NCBI GenBank assembly: GCA_022570795.1
Contig: JAKUDP010000002.1
Coordinates: forward strand, 2,170,001-2,234,000
Direction: 5' to 3'
Source: Sphaerulina vaccinii
Lineage: Eukaryota > Ascomycota > Dothideomycetes > Mycosphaerellales > Mycosphaerellaceae
Length of the DNA stretch: 64,000 nucleotides
In this document: piece after piece, positions 21,433-31,662 of the stretch
Numbering within the stretch: the stretch's first letter is position 1
Layout: the number at the start of each line of letters is the position of its first letter
Translations under genes and position numbers: made by a program
The notes under the pieces: model-generated
The model's input: the letters and a program-made list of their open reading frames with translations, nothing else
Told to the model about the DNA's origin: nothing
Databases searched by the model: none

Positions 21433-22269
21433 ATGCGCATCGGCACCTTCAGCAGCTCTCTGCTCGCGTTAGGAGCAGCCAGTCCCGCCATAGCTGGCCC
21501 AGCATACTGCGTTATCGTGACCAAGCTAGTCAGCATCGCGAGGGCACAACCGGCAGCCACATCATTCTGCAGCTCGTATCTCAGCCTGCCTCCGCAAACA
21601 ACGACTTTCGTTTACTCAGCCGGGTAAAGTCTCTCGCCAACATTCGCCCCAGCATTATCTGAACCGTCGATCGACAGAAACCAAGTCAACACATGCCAAC
21701 CTCTCGCGACAAGGCGAGCTCGAGCTCCAATAGTCAAGGCTGTCGCGAAACCAGATTGCTTTCAAGGCTATCTCAAACCTTCACAGATTTCCTCCGCCTG
21801 TAGCTGCCTCTCCATCCCGACCGCGACGACAGTCACAGCAAGCAGCTTCAAGATCTTGGCATCAGGAGGTCCAGCGAATGGGTACTATGCCGCGAAGAAC
21901 ACTGCTTCACCACCAAGTCCAGCTTTTACGGCATCACGAGAAAACGCACTTTCATGGACGCTGAATGGGGGTAGCGGTAACCTCATGGCAGGTGATGGCA
22001 GCGGCATAGCATATCTCAGTAACTGCGGTCAGAGCTCGGGGCCTCCTTATTGCGATAATCCCAATGTGCTTTTGGGACAAGTTACGAGCTATCCGCAACA
22101 GCAGAGTTTGTATTGTCAGATTTTCTCGAATGATGATCAAACTTGTCGAATAGCTTGCAATGTTGGGGATAATGTCAACAACTATGAGGCTGATGACACT
22201 TCTGTTTGGAGGATCAATTATCGAGAGGATGATGTTAATCGTTTCACACCGATTATTGGACCTGTGTAG
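21433..22269 (+). CDS. Secreted cysteine-containing protein of unknown function
   Basis: Exons 21433-21623 and 21678-22269 (54-nt intron) give 260 aa. The signal peptide MRIGTFSSSLLALGAASPAIAG is clear. Then comes a Cys-containing region with the pattern FCSSYLSLPPQTTT, repeated in looser form as ACSCLSIPTATTVT after a GNQVNTCQP linker and DCFQGYL. Such paired Cys/Thr-rich stretches are common in Dothideomycete secreted proteins. The C-terminal half (from about residue 125) is a compact segment with NCGQSSGPPYCDNP, CQIFSNDDQTCRIAC and VWRINY. I do not recognise a family. It may be a cell-wall or plant-facing protein, but that is inference. Confidence 0.75.
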
Positions 22270-22531
22270 TGAAATGAAAGTGCTGTAGCTTCTCAAAGTT
22301 GCATGGCAAGACTCTCTCTCGAAAACCTCAGGCTGCTGATCTCTGAGAAGCTTGCAACTATGGACATGCTCGTCGTGGTTCCAAGGTTACATGTGGTTGC
22401 GTGGTCTCTACCAAAAGTGTGATCTTCCAGAGAATCTCTTCTGCTTCGTCCAGCTGTCATCAGAAATTGATAAATAGCAACGCCCATCCTCCTTCCCATT
22501 ATCACACAACGCTATCAGCAGGCCTCGATCC

Positions 22532-23206
22532 ATGGAGAAATCGCCTTTCGGAAAGCTCCCGGCCGAGCTCAGGAATAAGATATACGAGCTCGTCCTGCCG
22601 CGTAACGTTACTCTGAAAGTGCACTGCACCTATGACAGCCGCGGCACACGCGAGAACGTGGTGAACTTCTTTTTCCCGGGGGAGAACATCAATGCTCTTC
22701 TTCTCACATGCAAGCGAACTCGTCAAGATTGCGCAGGGCTCTTTTACGCAAATAACACTTTCCGGATAGCTTCTTGGGGCCATTACGCCGAGGTTGCGGC
22801 CTCTTTCGCAGACGAGGCGAGCGCTGTAGGAGGCTCTCTAGTGATCAAGGAACTGATCGTGGTGCCATGGGGTCAATATTATGGGCATCAGCTTGGACAT
22901 GAAGGTCTGAAGGGCCTTTTCGAAACATTCCGGGCGTCGAGTGCCGAAATGGCTCGTAACGCTAGACTTCTTGAGCAGATCGCAGAGCTGAGATTTGAAT
23001 TTCGAATCCGATGGGGAGTAGCATGGCTTGGCAACAGTCGGAGACCTACTACTGCAGCATGGAGGCTGAGTGTGGATGTTCGAGAGTATGGAGTATTGTC
23101 CGAGGCGGACTTTCGAGAGGCCTGGTCTGACTCCATTATATCAACGGCACCTCCACGTCGCGCATTAGTGGAAGTTATGGAAAAGCTTAGGATTTCAGGT
23201 CGCTGA
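22532..23206 (+). CDS. F-box-like/2EXR-type protein
   Basis: One exon of 224 aa opens with FGKLPAELRNKIYELVL, the F-box-like start typical of a large Dothideomycete family. It continues with ALLLTCKRTRQDCAGLFYANNTFRI, which matches the usual second helix and Tyr-Asn-Thr-Phe element. The remainder is family-variable and ends at LRISGR. These proteins are presumed protein-interaction modules; few have been studied. No membrane segment or signal peptide is visible. Confidence 0.75.
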   Translation: MEKSPFGKLPAELRNKIYELVLPRNVTLKVHCTYDSRGTRENVVNFFFPGENINALLLTCKRTRQDCAGLFYANNTFRIASWGHYAEVAASFADEASAVGGSLVIKELIVVPWGQYYGHQLGHEGLKGLFETFRASSAEMARNARLLEQIAELRFEFRIRWGVAWLGNSRRPTTAAWRLSVDVREYGVLSEADFREAWSDSIISTAPPRRALVEVMEKLRISGR

Positions 23207-24383
23207 TCGCGGACTCCCGATCTATCACTGCTTGTCGCGAGCCATATTGCACAGAATGTACAAGGAACTCACTTGGCGTCTCCACAACAGAGCATGAACC
23301 GGTCGGAGTCTGAAGAGGACGCCAGTACCCTCTTACTAAGGCTCTGGCTGTGCAATGCACATGCCTATGTTACCAAGCCAAGTGATGCGGTACATGCCCG
23401 TTCGGACTGCGACCTTGTCCAAGCCTGCACACAGCGCTGTCCACTGCATATCGGGTCTGCTGCATCGGTCGCGCCATTCGCTTTCGCTATTGCTTGTACG
23501 GCCCAGATCTCAAGCCAATGGAGAAACAGCCGAAAGCCGTTCAAGACTCATCAAGCAGAAGAGATCGAGGCTCATGAAAGAGCAGGCCCTGTCATGCTGC
23601 ATGCAGTCTCCACGGGCGCGGATAATGCCAGAGGCTAGCAGGTGCAGTCTAGCTTCCTGTCATTGATCGTGGCGAAGTGCATCGTTCACCGTGCCCAGCC
23701 ATGCCCAGCCAAGCGCAAGGGTGGCAATCGCTGACTTGGCGATGGCTTCTAGCCAAAGCATCTCAAGGTTTCCGAAACAGACCGCGTTTCTACGACGAAG
23801 CTTCCTCTCCAAATGTCGTGCGGTATCGGGTCCTTCAAGGCGATCATTTCCTGCTCCAAGACATACGAATACGGCTGAGAGCTGTGCCGCGTCCTCGTCA
23901 GTGGCTGGCAAACAGAACTTGCATCTCGCTTGAGCTCAGATCGAACAGGCCCTATATATGGCATCAAAAGAAGACCAGGAATTTGAATTGTTCGGTGTGA
24001 TCTGGACCGAAGTCGATTTAGCCCTGTCCTGAGGTTCATGCTGGACCAGGTCGCTCAGCAGATTGCTTGGAGCAAATATTGATGATCGATCAAGTCTTCC
24101 CAGTTCGATAGGCATCGAGGATATCTCGCTAGAATTGGTACTGTTCCGAGTCCAGATGGATCGAGCATATCGGCAGACCTGTATGAGTAGACTCACATAG
24201 CACAGAGTGTCGTCCAGATCGCGTCGCATTAACACTTCAATCGTCGTGCAGATCACCAGATTGCGGGAGTACTTTTCGCGCATTTCGCGCTCTTCGCTCC
24301 AGACTACATCGTGCCTTCCGGACAGCTTACAGCCAGAAATCCAATGCTATTTGTTGAAAGGTTCCAGTACCCCAACTTCCTCT
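23207..24383. other. 1.2-kb gap, no gene seen
   Basis: Several short overlapping frames exist, but none starts at ATG with a credible protein. I find no repeat or RNA gene. Confidence 0.55.
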
Positions 24384-25244
24384 TCAAAATGGCCCAGCGA
24401 AGCCTCCGCCGGCGTCACCATCTCCCGTGTTTTCAATGCCAATCACCTCCTCCACTGTAAAACATCTCCACGAACCATCTCTCTTTCTGAACCGAAAGAT
24501 CGCTACAACATGTCTCACCACACCCGGAGGAACACCAATAACATCGGATGTGACAAAGACTCCCGCGTGACCGTTCTTATACACATGCGTGTCCAAGGCT
24601 TGTATGAGCATCTTGTACTCAGTCTCCGCAGCCAAGCCTATAAGCCTCTGCAGATACTGTGTGAGATTTTCAGTTCCTTGAGGCCAAGGCGGAGGTGTGT
24701 TGGCTGAAAATTTGGGGTCGAAGGAAGACGTTACGGGATGGCCCAGCACCAGATTCCTATCGTTGATGGCTTCGATGAATGTTCGTACTACAGATTCGAG
24801 GTGCGTTACGATTGCCTGGACAGAAGGCTTCTTGGAAGAGGCGACTTCGGAGGGGTCTGTTGCATGATTCTGACTTGCAGAGCTTGTGGTTCCAGAGGGA
24901 GATGATCGCAGGAGGCTATCAAGTGAGCTTGGTGCAGGTTTAGCATCGACGTCGGCCATATCTTCATCGTGGTATTCTTCTTTGCCCACCGAACCGATCT
25001 GGCCGGGTGATGATATTGAGGCTGGCGTTGGAGCTGTGCTGTAACTTGTGTTGCTGTTGGCTGCACTGCTTTCTGCAGTGCTGGTCTCTGATTCTCTACG
25101 CATGAAGGTGTCGAAGACACGCGCGTCGGGATGCGTGGGGTTGTTTATCCTGGTGTTCTTGCCTTTGGTGTCCAGGAAAAGGGATGATTTCGAGGTCATA
25201 GTCCTGCAATGCAGACTGTCACGCTGTTGTGATAGAGATAACAT
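24384..25244 (-). CDS. Hypothetical protein with NTF2/SnoaL-like C-terminal domain
   Basis: A single exon of 286 aa, or 271 from the second Met (MTSKSSLFL). Residues 45-150 are Ser/Thr-rich and probably disordered. From about residue 155 the sequence looks like an NTF2-like cone fold: HLESVVRTFIEAINDRN, then DPKFSANTPPPW, a TEYKMLIQALDTHVY strand, and VVAIFRFRKRDGSWRCFTVEE. The end is Gly/Asp-rich. No catalytic residues can be named. The fold call is inferred from pattern alone. It lies alone between two long non-coding gaps. Confidence 0.65.
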   Translation of the reverse strand: MLSLSQQRDSLHCRTMTSKSSLFLDTKGKNTRINNPTHPDARVFDTFMRRESETSTAESSAANSNTSYSTAPTPASISSPGQIGSVGKEEYHDEDMADVDAKPAPSSLDSLLRSSPSGTTSSASQNHATDPSEVASSKKPSVQAIVTHLESVVRTFIEAINDRNLVLGHPVTSSFDPKFSANTPPPWPQGTENLTQYLQRLIGLAAETEYKMLIQALDTHVYKNGHAGVFVTSDVIGVPPGVVRHVVAIFRFRKRDGSWRCFTVEEVIGIENTGDGDAGGGFAGPF

Positions 25245-26217
25245 GTCCGAACATGTTTTGAAAATAGTCCAGGCCCAAGTAGAAGTCTGTATTCATGACC
25301 GCTTGTAGAGTTCAGGCAAGTTCCATTGTGGCGTCTTCGTAACAGCGTTTGGCTTCGTCGCAAGATGAGCGGCCCACACAATTGGTTGTTATGGAATCTG
25401 ACTGGGAGGACACGCGGATGTGTATGGATAGCCCGGTGTGGCAGTGTCGAAAAAGGTGACGAGAGTGCACGAGACGGACGTCGTTTCAAGCATAGCTCTG
25501 TGCATAAGGTTTGTCGTTGCTGGAGATGCCCATGAATCGTGGACTAGTTTTAGATGATTAAGGCGATATCACCCTGATCATAATCGGGACTTCGTGACCT
25601 TGGTCTGTTCGCCAGGCATTGTCCATATCGTCATGCGGCCGAACATGGTATGAAGGTTTTATGCAGCCGCGATGTTGGTTTTCAAGACCAGGTATGAAAG
25701 CTCGCGGTCCTTGTCGGATCCAGGATCATGCGAGGTCTCAAAAGGGCAGTTGAGGTCATCGGCCAAGCCATAACTTGGCGGTTTGCGTAGTCAGCGTGGC
25801 TGTATATGTAGATGTGATTACTGTAAGTTATATGAGGTTGTTGATCACGAGCATGCTATAATTCAATCAGGCCAACCGTAGTATAGCCTCTCTGAAGAGT
25901 CGCTACTTTGTGTTGATCAGGGAATTTGCTTCATCTAAAGCAAGAACAAATCGATATGTCTCGGAGATACCTTCCCTTTGCGTCCCGCACGATACCGATG
26001 CCAATGGCTGTCTCCTCCAATGTCATACGACTCGAGCAAAATGTGCGTAGAAGTCGAATGGCAATAGGCAGTATATTGCGCGAGCCTGTTTCTCAAGATC
26101 CTACAACTTCGTCATGCATTTGGTGCACATATACCCACCCCACAACATACCTCCAACATGCCCTTATGGCATGGCATAGCTGTCAACTCCAGACTCCGCG
26201 CTTGCACGATACCTCGC
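25245..26217. other. 1-kb gap, no gene seen
   Basis: No supported coding frame. The region just left of the ArfGAP gene is its 3' flank. Confidence 0.55.
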
Positions 26218-27461
26218 CTACCAATCATCCTTGCCCCAATCCTCGTCTTTCTTCGACGCACTCGCACCAGCGCCACTGGAACCACCTTTCATTGCGCTGG
26301 TGCCGAGGCCACTGGGCTTGGCCTTTTGTGCTGCCACGCTTTCTCCTGCAGCGGAGAAGTCGTCCCAAAAGTCTTTCTTCTCCTTGGGTGGGCCTGCAGG
26401 TGCTTGGCCAAAGCTCTCCCAGAAGTCCGCTTTCTCGGGCTTCGCGCCTCCTTGTTGCTGTGGTCGATGTTCTGGATCTACAAATTTGTTGAACTGGTCG
26501 CCTATCCCCTTCGTTCCTTGCTGCACAGTTGTGCCCAAGTTCATGCCCGTCTGTCGAATTTGTGCTGCAATATCGCTTTGCTGGAAATTCTTCATGCCGG
26601 GCTGGACATACGTAGAGTTTATCGTGGCGGCTTGTTTGGTCACAGTGCTTGATAGCCAGCCAAATCCTTTCGTCAATGCCGCTAATGGGTCCTTTTGGAA
26701 GTCATCTACACCAGGCGCACGTCCTCCAGAATGGTTCTCTGTAGGCATTGGGGATGATCCAAAGCCAGCATACTTGCCACCTTGACTAGGCGCAACGCCC
26801 TCGGGTCTGCTTGCGTTCGACTCTCCCATCTTCGCGAAGTATGCCTCGTTTTGTGCTTTCTGTGAAGGTGTAGATGTGCGTTGTGGTACGGCCTTCGATC
26901 CTGTGAGCGGAGTGTTTCTTCCAGAGCCCGCTGGAGTATTTGACACACTCTCGACAGTGGCCTTCTTTGGCGCGACCTTTGGCTTGGGTGCGCCTGGGAC
27001 ATACTCAGTGCCCTCCACCTTTGCCGTGAGTCGCTCCTTCCATTCTTCACCAGCCTCGCTATCGTATCGCTCCGAAATTGTGCAGCTGTCGAATTCCTGC
27101 CCGATCATAGTATTGCTGCTATGCGCATCGAAGAAGTCCTTCCAAGGCTTGTTACCGCCCAGCTCCATGCGCTTGACCTCTCCTGTTTTGAAGGAGTCCA
27201 TGGTCACTGATCGCACGAACGATATATGCACGCCCAGTGAGCGATGTATACCTGAGCAAGCCAGGCAGAAGAATATGCCAAACTTGGGAGAAGCCTGCCA
27301 GTCCGTCAGTGCCTGCCCACACTCACTCTATCTCAGCCGTGCATATTCACCCATTGTGGACTCGGCGCGCCACAGTCAACACATCTGTTGTTCTCATTGG
27401 TCTTTGAGATGGCAAGGAGCTTGCTCTTCGTTTCCGGATCGACCTCCCACAGCTTGCTCAT
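26218..27461 (-). CDS. GCS1: ArfGAP1/Gcs1-type ARF GTPase-activating protein
   Basis: Exons 27461-27351 and 27294-26218 (56-nt intron) give 395 aa. The N-terminal ArfGAP zinc finger reads CVDCGAPSPQW, then FGIFFCLACSGIHRSLGVH. It keeps the C-x2-C-x16-C-x2-C spacing and the catalytic Arg in IHRSLG. Downstream are GNKPWKDFF and IGQEFD, then a Ser/Pro/Gly-rich linker with two amphipathic membrane-sensor-like stretches (FGWLSSTVTKQAATINS and similar). DFWESFG and DFWDDF end the protein before the WGKDDW tail; these resemble coat-binding WF motifs. It stimulates GTP hydrolysis on Arf1 in Golgi-ER COPI traffic. Confidence 0.93.
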
Positions 27462-27849
27462 CGTAGCGGTATTGTAGTATCGGAGGGGTTGTCGTGGTTG
27501 GGGTATGGCAGATACGGCGATTTGCTCTTATGGTCGTACCATGCCCGAGATCAACCTGAGCAAAGTCTGGCGGAGGACGTCAAGGCTGGGGACTGTAGTG
27601 TCAGTATGAGCGATGTCGTGTGAAGCGTGATGGTATTTACATGTATGTATGCGGTCTGTCCCTCTCTCTACTCGCGTGCTGCCAAGATTCACAGGTTGAT
27701 CACTTCGCGACCACTCTCTTCCTTCACTTCTTGATCAACAACATCAATACTCTCATCTCATGGGCGGCCGCGACCTCATTTGGCGCAGTCTTAAGAAAGC
27801 ATCTTCTTCCTCATCGGCGACAGTCTTATCACCAGGCATCATCACCACC
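27462..27849. promoter_or_regulatory. Divergent promoter region, GCS1-like / PUS4-like
   Basis: The ArfGAP and pseudouridine synthase genes start back to back across 388 bp. The part next to the latter contains a NotI-type GCGGCCGC site (27762-27769 area) and a CA-rich leader. No defined regulatory site is recognised. Confidence 0.35.
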
Positions 27850-29284
27850 ATGTCTGGTCCCATCCTGGAAGGCGTCCTCGGTACGGTATGGTTCCATTCC
27901 ATGCCATAGCCCATCTCTTGCATCCTAATCACTTCTCCCAGCTATCAACAAACCTCCCGCCATAAGCTCCGCACAGGTCATTCGAGATGTCCAGAACCAC
28001 TTCAACCCTTCGAAACTCTTCCAGCCATGGCTCGAGCGCGAGAGATCAAAGCTTGAAAGCGAGGCGCACAACCAGAGGCAGAAGCGGAAGATCAAGGGAC
28101 GAAAGCTACGAGATGTCAAGATGGGTCATGGCGGAACATTAGATCCTATGGCAACGGGAGTGCTGATCCTTGGTTTGGGCAGTGGGACGAAGGACTTGCA
28201 GTATTTCACTACTGAATGCACAAAGAGCTACGATGCTGTGGTACTGTTTGGTGCAGCGACGGATACCTACGATAGAGAAGGGAAAATTGTGGGGAGGAAG
28301 CCATACGATCACATCACGCGGGAGAAGGTTGAAGAAGCTCTAGGTTCGTTCAGAGGAAAGGGTATGCAAAAGCCGCCTATCTTCTCGGCACTGAGAGTGC
28401 AGGGAAAGAGGCTATATGAGTACGCGCGCGAAGGGAAACCACTTCCAGAAGGATTCGAGATCAAGGAGAGGCCCGTAGATGTCCTGGAGCTGGAAATGAC
28501 AGAATGGTATCCTGGTGGGACGCATGAGTGGAACTGGCCTACGACGGAAGCAGATAGCGCGGAGAAGAGTCTGGCGAAACAGGCACTCGCAGGTCAACTC
28601 GGGGGAGAGAGTCCGGAACCTGCTGAGCACGGCGAGGAGAGCAGCGAAGCAGTCTTGAAGCGGAAACGATCTGAGCTGTTCGAAAGCAAGGCTGTGCAGG
28701 AGCCTGCACTGAAGCGTTCTAAAGCAGAAGAGGATGGGACGACTGGCCTCCCATTGCGCCGCTTGTCAACTCAAGAAGGAGCCCAGCCAGACACTGAAAC
28801 CGCGGAGCCACCGAAGGACGATCAGCAACCCGCGAGCTCGAACGCTGCAGCAGCATTACCACCGCAGACACATGGGAAGAGTTCATCCTGCCCAGCCCCA
28901 GCATGTCGCATGAAGATGACTGTCACATCAGGCTTTTATGTGCGCTCCTTGATTCACGATCTGGGTGCAGCTGTAGGCTCATTAGCCTGCATGTCAAGTC
29001 TGGAGCGCACGCGACAGTCCGACTTCGAGCTTGGAACAAATGTCTTGCAGTACGATGAGCTCAAGGCTGGTGAAGAAGTGTGGGGACCAAAGGTACAAAA
29101 GTTGCTCGAGGAGTGGCTTGTGAAGAAGAGCAAGCAAGTTCATGCTCCGCAAAAGGCGACACAGTCTGATGCTGCTGCCAAGTCGGAGGAAGTCAAGAAT
29201 GGAGCGGAGGTTGGCGAATCGAGTGATCAGAAGCCGACTGACTCCGAGCGAATCAAGATGCTGCAGAAGGCTGGGTTGCTGTAG
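27850..29284 (+). CDS. PUS4: TruB-family tRNA pseudouridine-55 synthase (Pus4-like)
   Basis: Exons 27850-27880 and 27942-29284 (61-nt intron with a CCTAATC branch) give 457 aa. The first coding exon is only 31 nt. The N-terminus reads INKPPAISSAQVI, matching the TruB start. The catalytic loop GHGGTLDPMATGVL carries the nucleophile Asp. Family blocks KSYDAVVLFGAATDTYD, KPPIFSALRVQGKRLYEYAREG and, near residue 355, SGFYVRSLIHDLG follow. An insertion of about 110 residues, Glu/Lys/Ser-rich, splits the domain (around 28530-28890). The C-terminal tail is Lys-rich. The enzyme isomerises U55 in tRNA. Confidence 0.93.
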
Positions 29285-29489
29285 GACTCGACCTAGTCGT
29301 ATGCGCATCGGAGGAGCACGCGTGGCTCTACGTCTTGTCACAATGCCGCGCGCTAAGTTCTTACCAACCACCTCTGCATAGAGGCATGATATGGCGAGCC
29401 GTTCAGCGCATGCCTGCGATCAGTTATGTAAGTCTGCTGCCCGTCTTAGTCTCTACTATCACAGGAGACAGCTTTCAGGCAAAACTCAA

Positions 29490-30027
29490 CTATTTCACCT
29501 TCTCCACTTTGACCTTCCTCTCACTCACAGCGATCGCCCCAAACACTCCCGCAATAGTAGCCCAACGATTGACATGCAGGAATACGCTTACGCCGACATT
29601 GCCCCAAGTCATATCATTCCATTCTGCGATGTTCCAGAAGTAAGCAGATCCAACAGCAACGTGAACAGCATAGATATGTCCAATATCCGCGAGAGCGACG
29701 GCAATCAAGTACCATTTGCTGATCTCAGCATGCTTCGTCCAACAGCAAATTACCGCCATAGCTGCAAGGAGTAGGAGCACGTTTCCCATTTGTAGTGTGA
29801 GGGCTTGTGCTTGTGGAGTGAAAGCAGCTTCTGCGATCCTGTGATTGGGAGCTTGGCTGGCGAAGAAGTTGAAGGTGTCGGTTATGGAGGTGATATAGGC
29901 CCATGTCCTGTCCACATGTGAGCAGACTGGTCATAGGTCGTGCAAGTGAGATTCATGATTACAGTGCAACGGGCTCTAGAATGCCGAACAGAACGAGCGG
30001 CCATGTTGGGAGGCATGAATATGCCAT
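29490..30027 (-). CDS. DUF7704-type four-helix membrane protein
   Basis: Exons 30027-29963 and 29907-29490 (55-nt intron) give 160 aa. The first helix includes LPTWPLVLFGILEPVAL, a signature of this fungal family. Three further hydrophobic segments follow: LTLQMGNVLLLLAAMAVICC, YLIAVALADIGHIYAVHVAV and MTWGNVGVSVFLHVNRWAT. The intron join restores EPVAL-TWAYI. Function is unknown for the family. The gene converges on the PUS4-like gene with about 200 bp between stop codons. Confidence 0.75.
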
Positions 30028-30330
30028 CTTGAAGGTGGAAGATCGCGTGGTGTGCTGTTGCGGTGATGGCTTCTGGAGCTGGAGGTCTCTATCCTGACAA
30101 CTGATTCCGAAAGTCTCTTACTAAGCAAGAAGAATGGTTGTTTACTGAGATTTAGAATTTTAGACATTGCGAACAATTGATTGGCCTTTTCTGGTAGGTG
30201 AAGTCTTACTACCACATCTCCATCTCTGCAAACGTTCGGACACCATAGCGCCGGGTTTCCAGACAAAGCAACCACGCGGATTAACTCACTACTCAGAGCT
30301 ACTTCTTTCCGCAGACTTGGTCGATTTTAC

Positions 30331-31155
30331 TTAGTTTATTAAACTCTGCGCCTTGATCGCAGCTTTCCTCTCATCAACCTGCTTACACCTCTCCCTGATC
30401 GTTCCTGCCATCGCCTTTCCTACACTTCCTCCTATCTTCTCGAATCCAGCAATGACTCCTTCTCGATCGCCAGCAGGTTTCTCTTGACTCATCTTCCATC
30501 GTCCCTCCATTCTCGTGACTTCAACTTCAATTCCAATGATGTTCTTCATCAACTGACTGACATAGCTCTCTGGTGCATCTGACACTTCCCATGCTGTAGC
30601 CTCGCCTTCTGCAGAGCCGTCAGTCCTGGGCGTATAACCCATGATGTTCGTCTCGGATGCCTTAGTCAGCGCATCGGTTTGCTTGAGCAGACAATCTCTC
30701 GTCTCCGCTGATGAGGACGAAGAAGCATGGTAGATTGTCGCTTTGCCGTAGACCTGCACTGCTTCGTAGTCCCAGGTTGGTACTGTTTTGCCAGTTGTGG
30801 GTTTGGTGGAAGTGTAGAACTTGGGAGTGATGTAGTGATGGACAGGACTTTGGAACATGATCAGGACTTCGTCTTTCAGTTGTTGTGATGAGGATGCGTC
30901 ATTGTGATTCGCCACTGCTTCAATGAGTGCCTTGGCCTGTGGATTCTGTCGGGCAATGTGTCCGCGTAGTCGTGGCAAAGCTTGTGCATATTCTGATGCT
31001 GCCGGGGAGTCGATAACCCATGGTATGTGACTTGCTTGTAGAGTAGGATGTGTACTTGATGATGTTTCTGTAATAAGAAGGCCTAGAGTGTTCTTGCGGA
31101 GGAATTGGATGATAGTTGGGATGTGATGTTCTGCGTGTGGGAATGGTAGATACAT
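30331..31155 (-). CDS. PaiB/FMN-binding split-barrel protein
   Basis: One exon of 274 aa starts MYLPFPHAEHHIPTIIQFLR and has the PaiB plan: a short N-terminal helix, then TLGLLITE...HIPWVID, a Gly-Arg-Leu-like LRGHIARQNPQ block, VLIMFQSPVHHYITP, and VPTWDYEAVQVYGKA. The C-terminal half includes NIIGIEVEVTRMEGRWKMSQ and a polar tail. Bacterial PaiB is called a negative transcriptional regulator, but the fold is that of FMN-binding split-barrel flavoproteins. In fungi the role is unclear; an FMN-dependent reductase is possible. Confidence 0.88.
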   Translation of the reverse strand: MYLPFPHAEHHIPTIIQFLRKNTLGLLITETSSSTHPTLQASHIPWVIDSPAASEYAQALPRLRGHIARQNPQAKALIEAVANHNDASSSQQLKDEVLIMFQSPVHHYITPKFYTSTKPTTGKTVPTWDYEAVQVYGKATIYHASSSSSAETRDCLLKQTDALTKASETNIMGYTPRTDGSAEGEATAWEVSDAPESYVSQLMKNIIGIEVEVTRMEGRWKMSQEKPAGDREGVIAGFEKIGGSVGKAMAGTIRERCKQVDERKAAIKAQSLIN

Positions 31156-31662
31156 CTTGTCTTCAAGTGTATCATCGTTGTAAGGTCTCGATATCGCTCT
31201 TTTGCAATTCAGGATTCTTCGACTGATTGAAGCCGTTGTGTGGGTGACATTGCACGCCCTACCGGGAGCGAGGTGGAGGTGGAGTCGAGAGATCCTCGCA
31301 CAATCATACTGCTTTGGGCAGGTATATGCGTACGATGACCAGTATAGATAGAAGACATACTTCCTTACTCCATCGTCCCGACACAGTGTGCTGATGAAGT
31401 TCTGTTCACGACATGGACCAGCCTCCGTAAAGCGAGATCTCCATCAAGGCTCGAGAAACTCCTGTCTGCCATAGTACGCTCCGTTACCTGGGCTGCACGC
31501 ACATCAGCAGCTATAGCAAAAGACATCTGACGAGTTTGATCGTGCTGCCAGTTGTCCATGTTGGTGTGCTGGTTGAGTGGGAGTTCAAGCCTAACCAGAG
31601 CAGCGTAGTAATTGTCACATCGCGGAGAAGCGTCAACGATCGCTTGTTGCCTCGTGTGTGCA
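31156..31662. other. Intergenic, no gene seen
   Basis: This is the 5' flank of the PaiB-like gene and the 3' flank of the broken HET gene. No other feature is supported. Confidence 0.55.
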
